From Nocardioides cynanchi (GTDB taxonomy: Bacteria > Actinomycetota > Actinomycetes > Propionibacteriales > Nocardioidaceae): a stretch of 64,000 nucleotides of DNA. Positions 37,617 to 45,460 of this stretch are shown in pieces. The stretch spans positions 3,472,001 through 3,536,000 of the forward strand of contig NZ_CP044344.1 in NCBI RefSeq assembly GCF_008761635.1, in the 5' to 3' direction. The notes beneath the pieces are model-generated. The model had not been told where the DNA came from, did no database searches, and saw only the letters and a program-made list of their open reading frames with translations. A program made the translations under genes and the position numbers. Numbering within the stretch: the stretch's first letter is position 1; each line of letters begins with the position of its first letter.

Positions 37617-38029
37617 GTCTCGACACGCCCGTCACGGCCTCGCAGGCTCGGCCGTGGGGCTCGCTCGACCTCGCTGAGCGCACGGAGCGCGCTCGTGCCT
37701 CGCGTGCTCGGGCGCGTTCCGGGTTTCGACACGCCCGTCACGGCCTCGCAGGCTCGGCCGTGGGGCTCGCTCGACCTCGCTGAGCGCACGGAGCGCGCTC
37801 GTGCCTCGCGTGCTCGGGCGCGTTCCGGGGTCTCGACCCGCCCGTCACGGCCTCGCGGGCTCGGCCGTGGGGCTCGCTCGACCTCGCTGAGCGCAGGGAG
37901 CGCGCTCGTGCCTCGCGTGCTCGGGCGCGTTCCGGGGTCTCGACCCGCCCGTCACGGCCTCGCGGGCTCGGCCGTGGGGCTCGCTCGACCTCGCTGAGCG
38001 CAGGGAGCGCGCTCGTGCCTCGCGTGCTC
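37617..38029. repeat. Tandem repeat array, four units of 106-107 bp
   Basis: Units begin at about 37617, 37723, 37830 and 37937 (the CGAC landmark is at 37621, 37727, 37834 and 37941). Units 1-2 share ACACGCCC and GCACGGAGCG, and units 3-4 share ACCCGCCC and GCAGGGAGCG, so two pairwise duplications are likely. Each unit has an ACGGCC...GGCCGT hairpin. The array fills the 429-base gene-free gap between the convergent phoU and gpmA genes. Open frames across it are low-complexity artefacts. Confidence 0.93.
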
Positions 38030-38033
38030 CTGC

Positions 38034-38777
38034 TCAGCGACCCTGGTTCGCTACTGCTGCCGCGGCCGCAGCCGCGGCGTCGGGGTCGAGGTAGGTCCCG
38101 CCCGGGACCGTCGGGCGCAGGTCGTCGTCGAGCTCGTAGACCAGCGGCATCCCGGTCGGGATGTTGAGCGCGGCGATGTCGTCGTCGCTGATGCCGTCGA
38201 GGTGCTTGACGACACCGCGCAGGCTGTTGCCGTGGGCGGCGAGCAGCACGGTCTGTCCGGTCCGCAGGTCGTCGGCCACCGGGCCCTCCCAGTAGGGCAG
38301 GAGCCGGGCGATGACGTCCTTGAGGCACTCGGCGCGGGGCAGCTCGTCACCGAGGTCGGCGTACCGCACGTCGTGGGCCTGGGAGAACTCGCTGTCGTCG
38401 TCGAGCGGGGGCGGCGGGGTGTCGAACGAACGGCGCCAGAGCATGAACTGCTCCTCGCCGTACTCGTCGAGGGTCTGCTTCTTGTTCTTGCCCTGGAGGG
38501 CGCCGTAGTGGCGCTCGTTGAGCCGCCAGCTCCGGCGGACCGGGATCCAGTGCCGGTCGGCGACGTCGAGGCTGACCGCGGCCGTGGTGATCGCCCGGCG
38601 CAGGAGAGAGGTGTGGACGACATCGGGGAGGATGCCGGCGTCGCGGAGCTGCTCGCCCCCGCGGACCGCTTCGGCCCGTCCCTTGTCGGACAGGTCCACG
38701 TCGACCCAACCGGTGAAGAGGTTCTCGGCGTTCCAGAGGCTCTCGCCGTGACGGAGGAGGACCAGGGTGTAGGTCAT
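38034..38777 (-). CDS. gpmA: 2,3-bisphosphoglycerate-dependent phosphoglycerate mutase
   Basis: Glycolytic enzyme interconverting 3- and 2-phosphoglycerate, 247 residues. It has the phosphohistidine motif [18 protein letters not shown] at the N-terminus, [10 protein letters not shown], and the second catalytic histidine in [18 protein letters not shown]. The ATG at 38777 overlaps the stop of the upstream lipoprotein gene (TGATG), so it is probably translated from a bicistronic mRNA. In mycobacteria gpm1 lies next to senX3-regX3; here the phoU gene and a repeat array intervene. Confidence 0.95.
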   Translation of the reverse strand: MTYTLVLLRHGESLWNAENLFTGWVDVDLSDKGRAEAVRGGEQLRDAGILPDVVHTSLLRRAITTAAVSLDVADRHWIPVRRSWRLNERHYGALQGKNKKQTLDEYGEEQFMLWRRSFDTPPPPLDDDSEFSQAHDVRYADLGDELPRAECLKDVIARLLPYWEGPVADDLRTGQTVLLAAHGNSLRGVVKHLDGISDDDIAALNIPTGMPLVYELDDDLRPTVPGGTYLDPDAAAAAAAAVANQGR

Positions 38778-39349
38778 CAGCTGGCGGAGGCGGTCGGGGA
38801 GGCGGTCGGAGACGCGCTCGGGGAGGTGTTGTCGGTGACCGTGCCGCTGGGCCCGCTGGCCGACGAAGACGGCGTGGACTGGTCGAGGCCGGCCCACTGT
38901 CCCTGCCCGTCGTCGAGGAAGACCGGCACGTTGAGCGTGGCGCTCTCGCCGTCGTCGAAGGTGAGGGTCAGGGAGACGTACTGGCCGGGGGCGAAGGTGC
39001 CGGTGACGGCGATGCCCTGGCCCGGCGTCGCGAGGTTGACGTAGCCGTTGGGGTCGATCGGGATCGAGCTCGTGGTCACGTCACCCACGGCCGTGCCGTC
39101 GCCGGAGATGCCGGTGAGGGTGACGGTCTTGGTCTGGTCGCTGTTGGCGAGGCCGGCGACGAACGTGCCCGAGTTGGGCGCCTTGCTGACGATCGCCGCG
39201 TTGAGGACGTCGACCGTGCCGTCGCGGTAGTTCGCGGCCGCCGTGATGGAGTTGATGCGGTCCGTCGCGTAGTTGAATCCGCACGCGCCGAGGAGGCCGG
39301 CGGTCAGGAGGCCGACCGCACCGAGCGCGCATGTCCGTCGCAGGTTCAC
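38777..39349 (-). CDS. Secreted lipoprotein of unknown function
   Basis: A 190-residue exported protein with a lipobox ([10 protein letters not shown], lipidated Cys23), an Ig-like beta region (about 40-150; [41 protein letters not shown]), and a low-complexity Ser/Thr/Pro tail. The layout resembles copper-chaperone-like or DUF461-type lipoproteins, but I do not see their Met/His ligands. GTG at 39349 is seven bases after TAGTCT, so the transcript is probably leaderless. It is translationally coupled to gpmA downstream. Confidence 0.75.
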   Translation of the reverse strand: MNLRRTCALGAVGLLTAGLLGACGFNYATDRINSITAAANYRDGTVDVLNAAIVSKAPNSGTFVAGLANSDQTKTVTLTGISGDGTAVGDVTTSSIPIDPNGYVNLATPGQGIAVTGTFAPGQYVSLTLTFDDGESATLNVPVFLDDGQGQWAGLDQSTPSSSASGPSGTVTDNTSPSASPTASPTASAS

Positions 39350-39390
39350 GCGCCACAGACTAGCGGGCGCCGGAGCCGCTCTCGACGGGG

Positions 39391-40155
39391 CTACTGCGAC
39401 AGCCCGACGGTCGCGCCGACCCATGCGATCACGGCCAGGACGAGCAGGCAGAACGCCGCCGAGAGGGCCAGGAGGCGCGGTGCCCCGACGCGCAGGGCGA
39501 GCCGGAGCGGCAGGTGGTGGCGTCCGGCCCGGTTGTCCTCGACCAGGCCGGACAGCGAGGTCAGGACGTGGACACCCACGCCGAGCACGGCGGCGGCGAC
39601 GGTGATGGCGATCGTCGGCGGGTGGCCGGTCGCTCCGCCGCCCCAGCCGCCGTACGAGAGGAACGCGGGGTACAGGGCGAAGCCGACCGCCCACGGCACC
39701 CAGGACAGTGCCCCGCGGCGCAGCCAGCGGTTGCCGGCCAGGGCGACCAGCAGGGAGAGCAGGTAGCAGATCCCGGCGGTGATCCCGCCCGACAGGGAGA
39801 GGGGTACGACGAGCAGCACCCCGCAGGCGAGGGCGAAGCCGACCGTGGCACGGTCCAGCGGCCCGGTGACCAGGGGCTTGTCCGTGCGCTCGTCCTCGCG
39901 GTCGGCTGCCTCGTCGACGAGGTCGTTGTCCCAGCCGAGCAGGGCCTGGCCCACCAGGACGGTCGCCAGCACCAGCCCCACCTCGCGCGCCGCGCGACCG
40001 GAGGCCGCGGCGGCGACGGCCAGGGCGACGGCGGTGGCCAGGGCCCGGCGCGGGTGCGCGGCCCGGGCCAGCTGGACGACGCCGAGCCGGCCTAAGCGCC
40101 CGGGTCCGCCACCGGAGGGCGCCTCCGGTGCTGGTGGTGCCAGAGGTGCCGACAT
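39391..40155 (-). CDS. UbiA-family prenyltransferase
   Basis: Membrane prenyltransferase, 254 residues, with about seven helices. The first aspartate-rich motif, GWDNDLVDEAADREDERTDK (about 74-93), matches the NDxxDxxxD pattern that binds prenyl diphosphate. The second Asp motif is weak (SGLVEDNRAGRHHLP). The acceptor is unknown. The ATG at 40155 is seven bases after GATACT. A GC-rich spacer separates it from carD, from which it diverges. Confidence 0.85.
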   Translation of the reverse strand: MSAPLAPPAPEAPSGGGPGRLGRLGVVQLARAAHPRRALATAVALAVAAAASGRAAREVGLVLATVLVGQALLGWDNDLVDEAADREDERTDKPLVTGPLDRATVGFALACGVLLVVPLSLSGGITAGICYLLSLLVALAGNRWLRRGALSWVPWAVGFALYPAFLSYGGWGGGATGHPPTIAITVAAAVLGVGVHVLTSLSGLVEDNRAGRHHLPLRLALRVGAPRLLALSAAFCLLVLAVIAWVGATVGLSQ

Positions 40156-40314
40156 GTCACGCAGTATCGGTCATCGACCGACTCGCCGGACACCGCGAAC
40201 GGCGACACGCCGCTCCCCGACCGGGCCTCGCTGGCACACGATCCGGCTTCCTGTCAAGCCCCGAGAGGGCCTCTGACCTGCGCAAACGATGAAGGAGCCC
40301 GCGTCGGGACGTGT

Positions 40315-40320
40315 TAGAAT
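40315..40320 (+). promoter_or_regulatory. -10 element of carD
   Basis: TAGAAT, a near-consensus actinobacterial -10, lies 29 bases before the carD ATG, predicting a leader of about 22 bases. No obvious -35 is seen. Confidence 0.6.
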
Positions 40321-40349
40321 GGTCATACACGAAGGGTGGTACCGAACAT

Positions 40350-40835
40350 ATGTCTTTCACCGTGGGCGAAACGGTTGTTTATCCCAATCACGGGGCCGCT
40401 GTCATCGAAGACATCGAGATGCGGCAGATCAAGGGTGAGGACAGGCAGTACCTCGTCCTCCGCATCGTGGCACAGCAGGACCTCGTGGTCCGGGTCCCCG
40501 CGTGCAACCTCGACCTGGTCGGGGTGCGCGACGTGGTCGACAAGGAAGGCCTCGATCGCGTCTTCGACATCCTGCGCGCAGCGCACGTCGAGGAGCCGAC
40601 CAACTGGTCGCGTCGCTACAAGGCCAACCTCGAGAAGCTGCACAGCGGCGACGTGAACAAGGTCTCGGAGGTCGTGCGCGACCTGTGGCGTCGCGAACGT
40701 GACCGTGGGCTGTCGGCCGGCGAGAAGCGGATGCTGGCGAAGGCTCGCCAGATCCTGGTCTCCGAGCTGGCCCTGGCCGAGCACACCAACGAGGACAAGG
40801 CCGAGGCCATGCTCGACGAGGTGCTCGCCTCCTAG
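40350..40835 (+). CDS. carD: RNA polymerase-binding transcription regulator CarD
   Basis: Essential actinobacterial factor that binds the RNA polymerase beta subunit and stabilises open complexes, for example at rRNA promoters. The 161 residues comprise an N-terminal Tudor-like RNAP-interaction domain ([20 protein letters not shown]) and a helical DNA-binding domain ([20 protein letters not shown], then [16 protein letters not shown]). The ATG at 40350 gives the family start. A strong hairpin follows the stop. In mycobacteria carD is followed directly by ispD and ispF; here a degenerate ispD-like gene follows. Confidence 0.96.
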   Translation: MSFTVGETVVYPNHGAAVIEDIEMRQIKGEDRQYLVLRIVAQQDLVVRVPACNLDLVGVRDVVDKEGLDRVFDILRAAHVEEPTNWSRRYKANLEKLHSGDVNKVSEVVRDLWRRERDRGLSAGEKRMLAKARQILVSELALAEHTNEDKAEAMLDEVLAS

Positions 40836-40857
40836 TCCGACCTCGGCTCCACACGAC

Positions 40858-40886
40858 GGCCCCGCACACTCCGGTGTGACGGGGCC
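40858..40886. terminator. Rho-independent-like terminator after carD
   Basis: GGCCCCG-CACAC pairs with GTGTG-CGGGGCC around a four-base TCCG loop with one small bulge. It ends at GGCCTTCGT and lies 23 bases after the carD stop, upstream of the promoter of the ispD-like gene. Confidence 0.75.
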
Positions 40887-40916
40887 TTCGTATGTCGTGG
40901 CGGCTACGGTTGCCGC

Positions 40917-41618
40917 GTGGACCACGTCAACGCGCGCGCCGTGGTACCGCTCGACGGTCGCGGGACGCTCGTCTTCGAGCCCCTGCACGACGAGCCGCTG
41001 TATCTCTTCGCGGTCCGTACGCTGACTCGAGTCTGCGACGAGATCGTGGTCCGGGTCGAGGCCGACCAGGCCGACCGGGTCCGCTCCGAGGTCGCCGGGC
41101 TGGGCTCCGCGGTCCAGGTCCTGTCGTCCGGCCCGTGGTGGGACGAGGTGCGCGGGGCCGGGGCCGGGCCGCTGCTGGTCCACGATCCGCTGTGCCCCCT
41201 GACCCCCGACGACCTGCTGTCCTCGCTCCTGGAGCAGGCGTCGTCCGGCAGCACGTCGTACGCCGCGGTGCGGCCGGTGACCGACACGGTCAAGACCGCG
41301 GCCTCCGGACGGATCACCGGCACCATCGACCGCGAGGGCCTGGTCTCGCTGGCCTCGCCGGCGGTCATCGCCGCGTCGGTGCTCGAGGCGGCCGACGGGC
41401 CGCCGCCACTCGACGACCTCGCGCACCTGGTCACCTGGCTGCGCGCCCGGGGGGACCTCGAGCTGGTCCACGCCCCGTCGCTGGCACGCCGCGTCGACGA
41501 CGTCTCGGCGGTCCACCTGCTGGAGTGCGTCGACGAGCTGGGTCGCCAGCTCCGGCAGGCACGCCGGACGCCCACAGTCAGCGGCGGACCAGCGCCCAGA
41601 CCTCGCGAGCGAGCTTGA
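40917..41618 (+). CDS. Degenerate IspD-like protein (likely lacking cytidylyltransferase activity)
   Basis: The 233-residue protein sits in the normal ispD position after carD and follows the IspD outline: VRTLTRVCDEIVVRVEADQ, LVHDPLCPLTPDDLL (family HDAARPLV), a perfect VTDTVK and TIDREGL segment. It lacks the N-terminal LAAGxGxRxG...K loop that binds CTP (here VPLDGRGTLVF). It also lacks the TPQ and TDDA motifs and the C-terminal NIKVT motif. The frame is intact and codon use is normal, so it may be a pseudoenzyme or neofunctionalised paralogue. GTG at 40917 follows TACGGT by six bases. The 3' end overlaps the convergent zinc-ribbon gene by 41 bases. Confidence 0.7.
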   Translation: MDHVNARAVVPLDGRGTLVFEPLHDEPLYLFAVRTLTRVCDEIVVRVEADQADRVRSEVAGLGSAVQVLSSGPWWDEVRGAGAGPLLVHDPLCPLTPDDLLSSLLEQASSGSTSYAAVRPVTDTVKTAASGRITGTIDREGLVSLASPAVIAASVLEAADGPPPLDDLAHLVTWLRARGDLELVHAPSLARRVDDVSAVHLLECVDELGRQLRQARRTPTVSGGPAPRPRERA

Positions 41619-41886
41619 CCGGCTGCCGGGCGACCGCCCACGGCAGCCGGACGGCGTAGCCGACCGGGTCGCGGCTCCAGCGGCGCAGCATCCGGCGGGG
41701 CTTGCTGGCGACCCGCTGCTCGAGGTCACGGGCGTAGGCCGGCAGCATCGCGCGCGGGATGACCTCGACCTGGGTCCCGCACACGGTGCACTTGGTCAGC
41801 TCCAGCAGCCGACCGGCGTACTTCAGCTCGTGGTCGGTCACGGCCTCGCAGGTCTCGCAGGTCAGCTCGGCGTACGCGGTGCTCAT
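41578..41886 (-). CDS. Small zinc-ribbon protein
   Basis: The 102-residue protein has two CxxC knuckles (Cys10/Cys13 and Cys33/Cys36; LTCETCEAV and TKCTVCGTQ) that would bind zinc, then a basic C-terminal tail (RRMLRRWSRDPVG). I do not recognise a specific family. Its ATG overlaps the ispD stop (ATGA), so it is translationally coupled to ispD. The 3' end overlaps the ispD-like gene on the other strand. Confidence 0.75.
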   Translation of the reverse strand: MSTAYAELTCETCEAVTDHELKYAGRLLELTKCTVCGTQVEVIPRAMLPAYARDLEQRVASKPRRMLRRWSRDPVGYAVRLPWAVARQPVKLAREVWALVRR

Positions 41887-42680
41887 CGTGGTTGCCTCGG
41901 CCTTCCGCCGTACGGCCAGAGGTCGCGCAGGTGATGGTGCGGTGGCTGTTCGAGGCCGTCGGAGAGATCGTAGTCCGCCCGGGCGAGCAGGCGCTCGGCC
42001 AGGAAGAGGTCGTCGGGGAAGGTGATCTTGATGTTGCGGGCGTCACCCTCCACGCAGGTCACGGCGAGGTCGGTGTAGCGCTCGATGCAGCTCGCGGTGT
42101 CGGTGCCGACGAAGCCGTCGTCGCCGGCCCGCCGGTAGGCCTCGAGCAGCGGTCGGGCGGCGAACGCCTGGGGCGTCTGCACGGTGACCACCGAGTCGTC
42201 GGGGACCTGGGTGGCGCCCACGCCGGTCAGCCCCCGGTGCTCGCGCACCGGGATGGCCCCGCCGTGCTCGGCGGCCACGGCGATCACCTCGGCGAAGAGC
42301 CGGGACGGCGCCAGCGGCCGCGCGGCGTCGTGGATCACCACCACGTCCACCTCACCGGCCTCGATCATCGGCCCCAGCGCCTGCAGCGCCGCCCACTCCG
42401 ACGCGTGCCGGGTGTCGCCGCCGACGACCAGGTCGATCTGCGGCGGACGCACCTCGCGGTCGAGCGTGGCCAGGACCGCCGACCGGTCCTCCTCGCGGAC
42501 CACGAGGGTCGTGTGCACGACCCCGGGCAGCAGCCGCGCCCAGCGGATCGACCACGTGAAGACCTGCCGACCGGCCAGGGGCAGCAGCACCTTGTTGGTG
42601 TGGTGCCCCGAACGCCGGCCCTCGCCGGCCGCGAGCATCACGAGCGCAGCCCGGGGCAGGCGGCTGGTGGGCTCGGGCAC
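41883..42680 (-). CDS. ispD: IspD-family cytidylyltransferase (2-C-methyl-D-erythritol 4-phosphate cytidylyltransferase or polyol-phosphate relative)
   Basis: The 265-residue protein has the family set of motifs: LAAGEGRRSG...NKVLLPL (CTP loop and Lys), VGGDTRHAS, VIHDAARPLAP, VQTPQAF, GTDTAS and NIKITFPDDL. It lacks the VxDTxK segment and the downstream Arg of E. coli-type IspD (PVREHRGL here), so a TarI-like polyol-phosphate substrate is possible. GTG at 42680 is six bases after TACGCT. It lies 41 bases downstream of the SAF-domain oxidoreductase of the PTS operon and is on the same strand. A separate ispF is at 51124-51618. Confidence 0.85.
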   Translation of the reverse strand: MPEPTSRLPRAALVMLAAGEGRRSGHHTNKVLLPLAGRQVFTWSIRWARLLPGVVHTTLVVREEDRSAVLATLDREVRPPQIDLVVGGDTRHASEWAALQALGPMIEAGEVDVVVIHDAARPLAPSRLFAEVIAVAAEHGGAIPVREHRGLTGVGATQVPDDSVVTVQTPQAFAARPLLEAYRRAGDDGFVGTDTASCIERYTDLAVTCVEGDARNIKITFPDDLFLAERLLARADYDLSDGLEQPPHHHLRDLWPYGGRPRQPR

Positions 42681-42721
42681 TCCCGAAGCGTAGTGGCGAG
42701 GTGGGCGTCATCGCGGCTCGG

Positions 42722-44047
42722 TCAGCGGGCGATGGCCGCCTGCAGGTCCTTCAGCGAGGGGACGTCCTCCCCGCGGGCCATGGCCTCCTGGTAGCGACGC
42801 ATCTTCACGATCAGGGAGTCCTCGTCGAGCTCGACGTCGTCGTAGCTGAGCATGTGGTCGGCGGGGACGTCGCGGACCAGCCGCGCACCGGCGAGCACAC
42901 CCAGGGGTACGCCGTTCTCCTCGAGGAAGTCGTCCGCGGGGTCCGCGAGCCCGCGGATCGTGTCGGTGCCGATCCCGGTGATCAGCTCGCCGGCCTTGAG
43001 CGGTCGCTTGCTCTCCGCGCCCACCTCGGAGGTCCAGTGCTCCGAGGTCAGGCTGGCCTCGCGGTCGAGGACCATCGAGTAGACGGTCAGCGGCGCCTCG
43101 ATCGAGGCGAGGTGGTAGGGGCGGTAGAGCGAGAAGTAGGGGCCGTCGCCCATCTGGAGGTAGGCCATCTCGTGCTGGACGTAGGGGTCGTCGGTGCGCA
43201 CGATCACGAACACACCGGGGGCGACCGGGCCGATGCAGTAGTCCACGACACCGGGGCGGTCGAGGACGCCGCCGTCCTCCTGGAGGGCGAAGGTCTCGTG
43301 CAGGGTCGGGACCGTGGAGCTCGGGCCGTACATGCCGCGCCGGCTCATCTCCAGACCGGTGGTGTTGGCCAGGGCGGCCATCTCGATCATGGCCTTCGAG
43401 CCGTCGACGAACTCCGTGAGCATCTTCGGGTTCATCTTCTTGCGAGCGGCCTCGGCGGCCAGTCCCTCAGGAGTGGCGTAGGGGTCGAGCGGGTTGTTCT
43501 TGCCCTTGCCCGCGCAGATCACCTCGAGGTTCAGGTCGCGGGCGAAGTCGACCAGGATCTTGGTCTCCACCGGCTCGTCGCCGCGGCACACCGAGTAGAG
43601 GCGGCCCGACTCCTCGGCGAGCCGGAGCATGTAGCGCCCGACCGTGACGTCCTGCTCGACGTTGAGGGTGGCGTAGTCCATGCCGGCGGCCAGCGATTCG
43701 ATCGCCGTACGGGCGCCGACGTCGGGTACTCCCGTGGCCTCGACCACGATGTCGAGCGGAAGCGCTCCGATCTCGTCGACACCACCCAGCGCGACGGACT
43801 CGCCGTTCTCGATGGCGCGGGCGGCGACGTCGGGGTCGGTGGCCGACGAGGCGGTGATCCCGGCCTGGGAGAAGGCCTCCACGGCACGGTCACGGTCGAC
43901 GTCGAAGACCGCCGAGAGGGAGACGCCGGGCATCTTCAGCAGCTGTGCGGCGAAGCCTCGTCCCATCTGCCCGGCGCCGATCAGGCCGACCCGCACCGGG
44001 CGACCCGTGTCGTCGAGCCGGCGCTGGAGACGATCGCGGTAAGACAT
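42722..44047 (-). CDS. SAF-domain NAD(P)-dependent oxidoreductase of the DRL (DXR-like) family
   Basis: The 441-residue protein has an N-terminal Rossmann domain (PVRVGLIGAGQMGRGFAAQL, DVDRDRAVEAF, DIVVEATGVPDVGA), a central AGKGKNNPLD / EFVDGSKAMIEMAALAN region, and a C-terminal SAF domain (about 350-441). It belongs to the predicted homoserine-dehydrogenase-like family (COG4091) that includes Brucella DRL, an alternative 1-deoxyxylulose-5-phosphate reductoisomerase (established knowledge, from memory). The family is functionally diverse. AAGGAG six bases before the ATG supports the start. It follows the PTS genes and precedes ispD, so it probably acts on the sugar-phosphate made by the PTS. 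Confidence 0.85.
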   Translation of the reverse strand: MSYRDRLQRRLDDTGRPVRVGLIGAGQMGRGFAAQLLKMPGVSLSAVFDVDRDRAVEAFSQAGITASSATDPDVAARAIENGESVALGGVDEIGALPLDIVVEATGVPDVGARTAIESLAAGMDYATLNVEQDVTVGRYMLRLAEESGRLYSVCRGDEPVETKILVDFARDLNLEVICAGKGKNNPLDPYATPEGLAAEAARKKMNPKMLTEFVDGSKAMIEMAALANTTGLEMSRRGMYGPSSTVPTLHETFALQEDGGVLDRPGVVDYCIGPVAPGVFVIVRTDDPYVQHEMAYLQMGDGPYFSLYRPYHLASIEAPLTVYSMVLDREASLTSEHWTSEVGAESKRPLKAGELITGIGTDTIRGLADPADDFLEENGVPLGVLAGARLVRDVPADHMLSYDDVELDEDSLIVKMRRYQEAMARGEDVPSLKDLQAAIAR

Positions 44048-44068
44048 GGTGAGCTCCTTGGGGGAAGG

Positions 44069-44452
44069 TCAGGCAGGGCGGGTGATCCGGAACGAGTCGC
44101 CCGGAGCGAGGAGGGGGAGTGCGCCGACCGCGACGCAGACGTCGCCGGGCAGCTTGGCGGTGGTGCGCCCGTCCGCCTTGAGGTCCAGGTGGCCCAGGTT
44201 GAGCAGGTTGTCGCGGACGACCTCACCGACGGCGAGGACCTCCAGCGACACGTCTCCGAGATGGATGGTGTCGCCCGGCTGGGGGCCGTCGTCCGCCACG
44301 TCGGCCCGGTGGAGCACGGAGATGTCGTGCAGCTCCTCCGGGGCGTGGTCGCCGAAGAAGATCAGGATCCCGTGGTCCAGGAAGGCCTGGACCTGGGAAC
44401 CGACCTTGGTGACGGTGGTGGCGTAGACGGCCCCCTGGCCGGGCTCGGTCAT
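44069..44452 (-). CDS. srlB: PTS glucitol/sorbitol-type IIA component
   Basis: Phosphocarrier domain that passes phosphate from HPr to IIB. The 127-residue protein matches the small IIA-gut family. ILIFFGDHAPEELHDISVLH contains the phospho-accepting His48, and AVGEVVRDNLLNLGHL and DVCVAVGALP are further conserved segments. Its ATG overlaps the IIB stop (ATGA). It is followed 21 bases later by the SAF-domain oxidoreductase gene. Sugar specificity of IIA-gut members is not fixed by sequence; sorbitol and other polyols are possible. Confidence 0.92.
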   Translation of the reverse strand: MTEPGQGAVYATTVTKVGSQVQAFLDHGILIFFGDHAPEELHDISVLHRADVADDGPQPGDTIHLGDVSLEVLAVGEVVRDNLLNLGHLDLKADGRTTAKLPGDVCVAVGALPLLAPGDSFRITRPA

Positions 44453-44820
44453 GCTTCTTCCACGTTCTCGGGCTTCACGCCGGAGACGAACAGCTCCTCG
44501 GTGATGAACTGCGCCAGCGGCCCGGCCGGGCTGGTGGCGTGGATGTCCACTGTGAGCACCTTCTTCATCGGGTAGACCCCGACCCTCGCCGTACCGCCAC
44601 AGTCGATGACGGCGACGGCGAGCTTGTCGAAGGGGGCCGAGCTCGAGAAGCCGTCGAAGGCCTCACCGCCCGTGAGATCGGCGATCCGTTGGGCGACCGG
44701 ATGGATGCCGCCCCCCGTGATGGAGGCGATCAGGGGTCGGCTGTCGCTCGGGGTGACGGTGAGGGGTCCCCCCCACCCGCCCCGGCCGGCGCTGACCTTG
44801 ACTGACTTGTACTCGGCCAT
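44449..44820 (-). CDS. srlE: PTS glucitol/sorbitol-type IIB component (N-terminal half of SrlE)
   Basis: The 123-residue protein equals the cytoplasmic IIB part of E. coli SrlE. It starts with SVKVSAGRGGWGGPL and has the phospho-accepting cysteine (Cys74) in VAVIDCGGTARVGVYP. In E. coli this domain is fused to the second membrane half; here the two are separate genes with a 46-base gap. A GGAG site five bases before the ATG at 44820 indicates independent initiation. It overlaps the IIA start. Confidence 0.93.
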   Translation of the reverse strand: MAEYKSVKVSAGRGGWGGPLTVTPSDSRPLIASITGGGIHPVAQRIADLTGGEAFDGFSSSAPFDKLAVAVIDCGGTARVGVYPMKKVLTVDIHATSPAGPLAQFITEELFVSGVKPENVEEA

Positions 44821-44866
44821 GATGACTCCGTTTCGGTTGATGGCTGGACAGGTCCAGCCTGCATGG

Positions 44867-45460
44867 TCAGTTGCTGGAGGTGTAGAGGCCGAAGCTCGCG
44901 AAGTAGGCGATCACCACGGAGACGGGCCCGGTGATCATCCGCGAGATGAGCACCGCCGGCACCCCGATCTCCACTGTGTGTGGTTCGGCCTCGCCGAGAG
45001 CCAGGCCGACCGGGATGAAGTCGCAGCCGACCTGGGGGTCGATCGCGAACAACGCCGGAAGGGAGTACTGCGGCGCGATGTCACCGGCCGCGATCCGGGT
45101 GCCCAGCAGCACGCCGATCACCTGGGCGATGACGGCTCCGGGGCCCAGCACCGGGGACAGGATCGGGATGGAGCAGAAGATGCTGATCACGAGCAGGCCG
45201 GGCAGGCTGCTGGCCAGCGGGCTGATCCAGTGGGCCAGGTGGTCGCCGAGGCCGGTCTTGTTGATGATGCCGACCAGGACCGAGATGAAGGCCATGAACG
45301 GCAGGATGTTGCGGATCACCGTGTCGATGGTGTCGCGACCGGCCTGGTAGAGGATGCCGACGACGCCGCCGACGGCCTTGCCGACCGTGACCAGCACCTT
45401 GCTCATCTTGTCGAACGCGCTGCCGCCCGCGGGCGTCTTCGCTGCAGTGGTGGTGCTCAT
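44867..45460 (-). CDS. PTS glucitol/sorbitol-type membrane subunit (C-terminal half of SrlE)
   Basis: The 197-residue membrane protein corresponds to the C-terminal half of E. coli SrlE: RNILPFMAFISVLVGIINKTG, SLPGLLVISIFCSIPILSP and LGPGAVIAQVIGVLLG are membrane segments, and ALFAIDPQVGCDFIPVGL is a family motif. It should pair with the IIC subunit to form the polyol channel. Its ATG overlaps the IIC stop (ATGA). The N-terminus is cytoplasmic and Ala/Thr-rich. Confidence 0.9.
   Translation of the reverse strand: MSTTTAAKTPAGGSAFDKMSKVLVTVGKAVGGVVGILYQAGRDTIDTVIRNILPFMAFISVLVGIINKTGLGDHLAHWISPLASSLPGLLVISIFCSIPILSPVLGPGAVIAQVIGVLLGTRIAAGDIAPQYSLPALFAIDPQVGCDFIPVGLALGEAEPHTVEIGVPAVLISRMITGPVSVVIAYFASFGLYTSSN

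Noticed and set aside
37617..38029. Coding frames across the 106-107-bp repeats
   Set aside because: Frames remain open in several registers only because the repeat is GC-rich. The predicted peptides are repetitive and have no start signals.
40917..41618. Pseudogene call for the ispD-like gene
   Set aside because: There is no internal stop or frameshift, codon use is normal, and a clean -10/start is present, so it is kept as a CDS with doubtful activity.
44449..45460. Frameshift splitting srlE into two genes
   Set aside because: There is a 46-base gap, a separate ATG overlapping the IIC stop, and complete IIB and membrane domains, so it is a natural two-gene arrangement.
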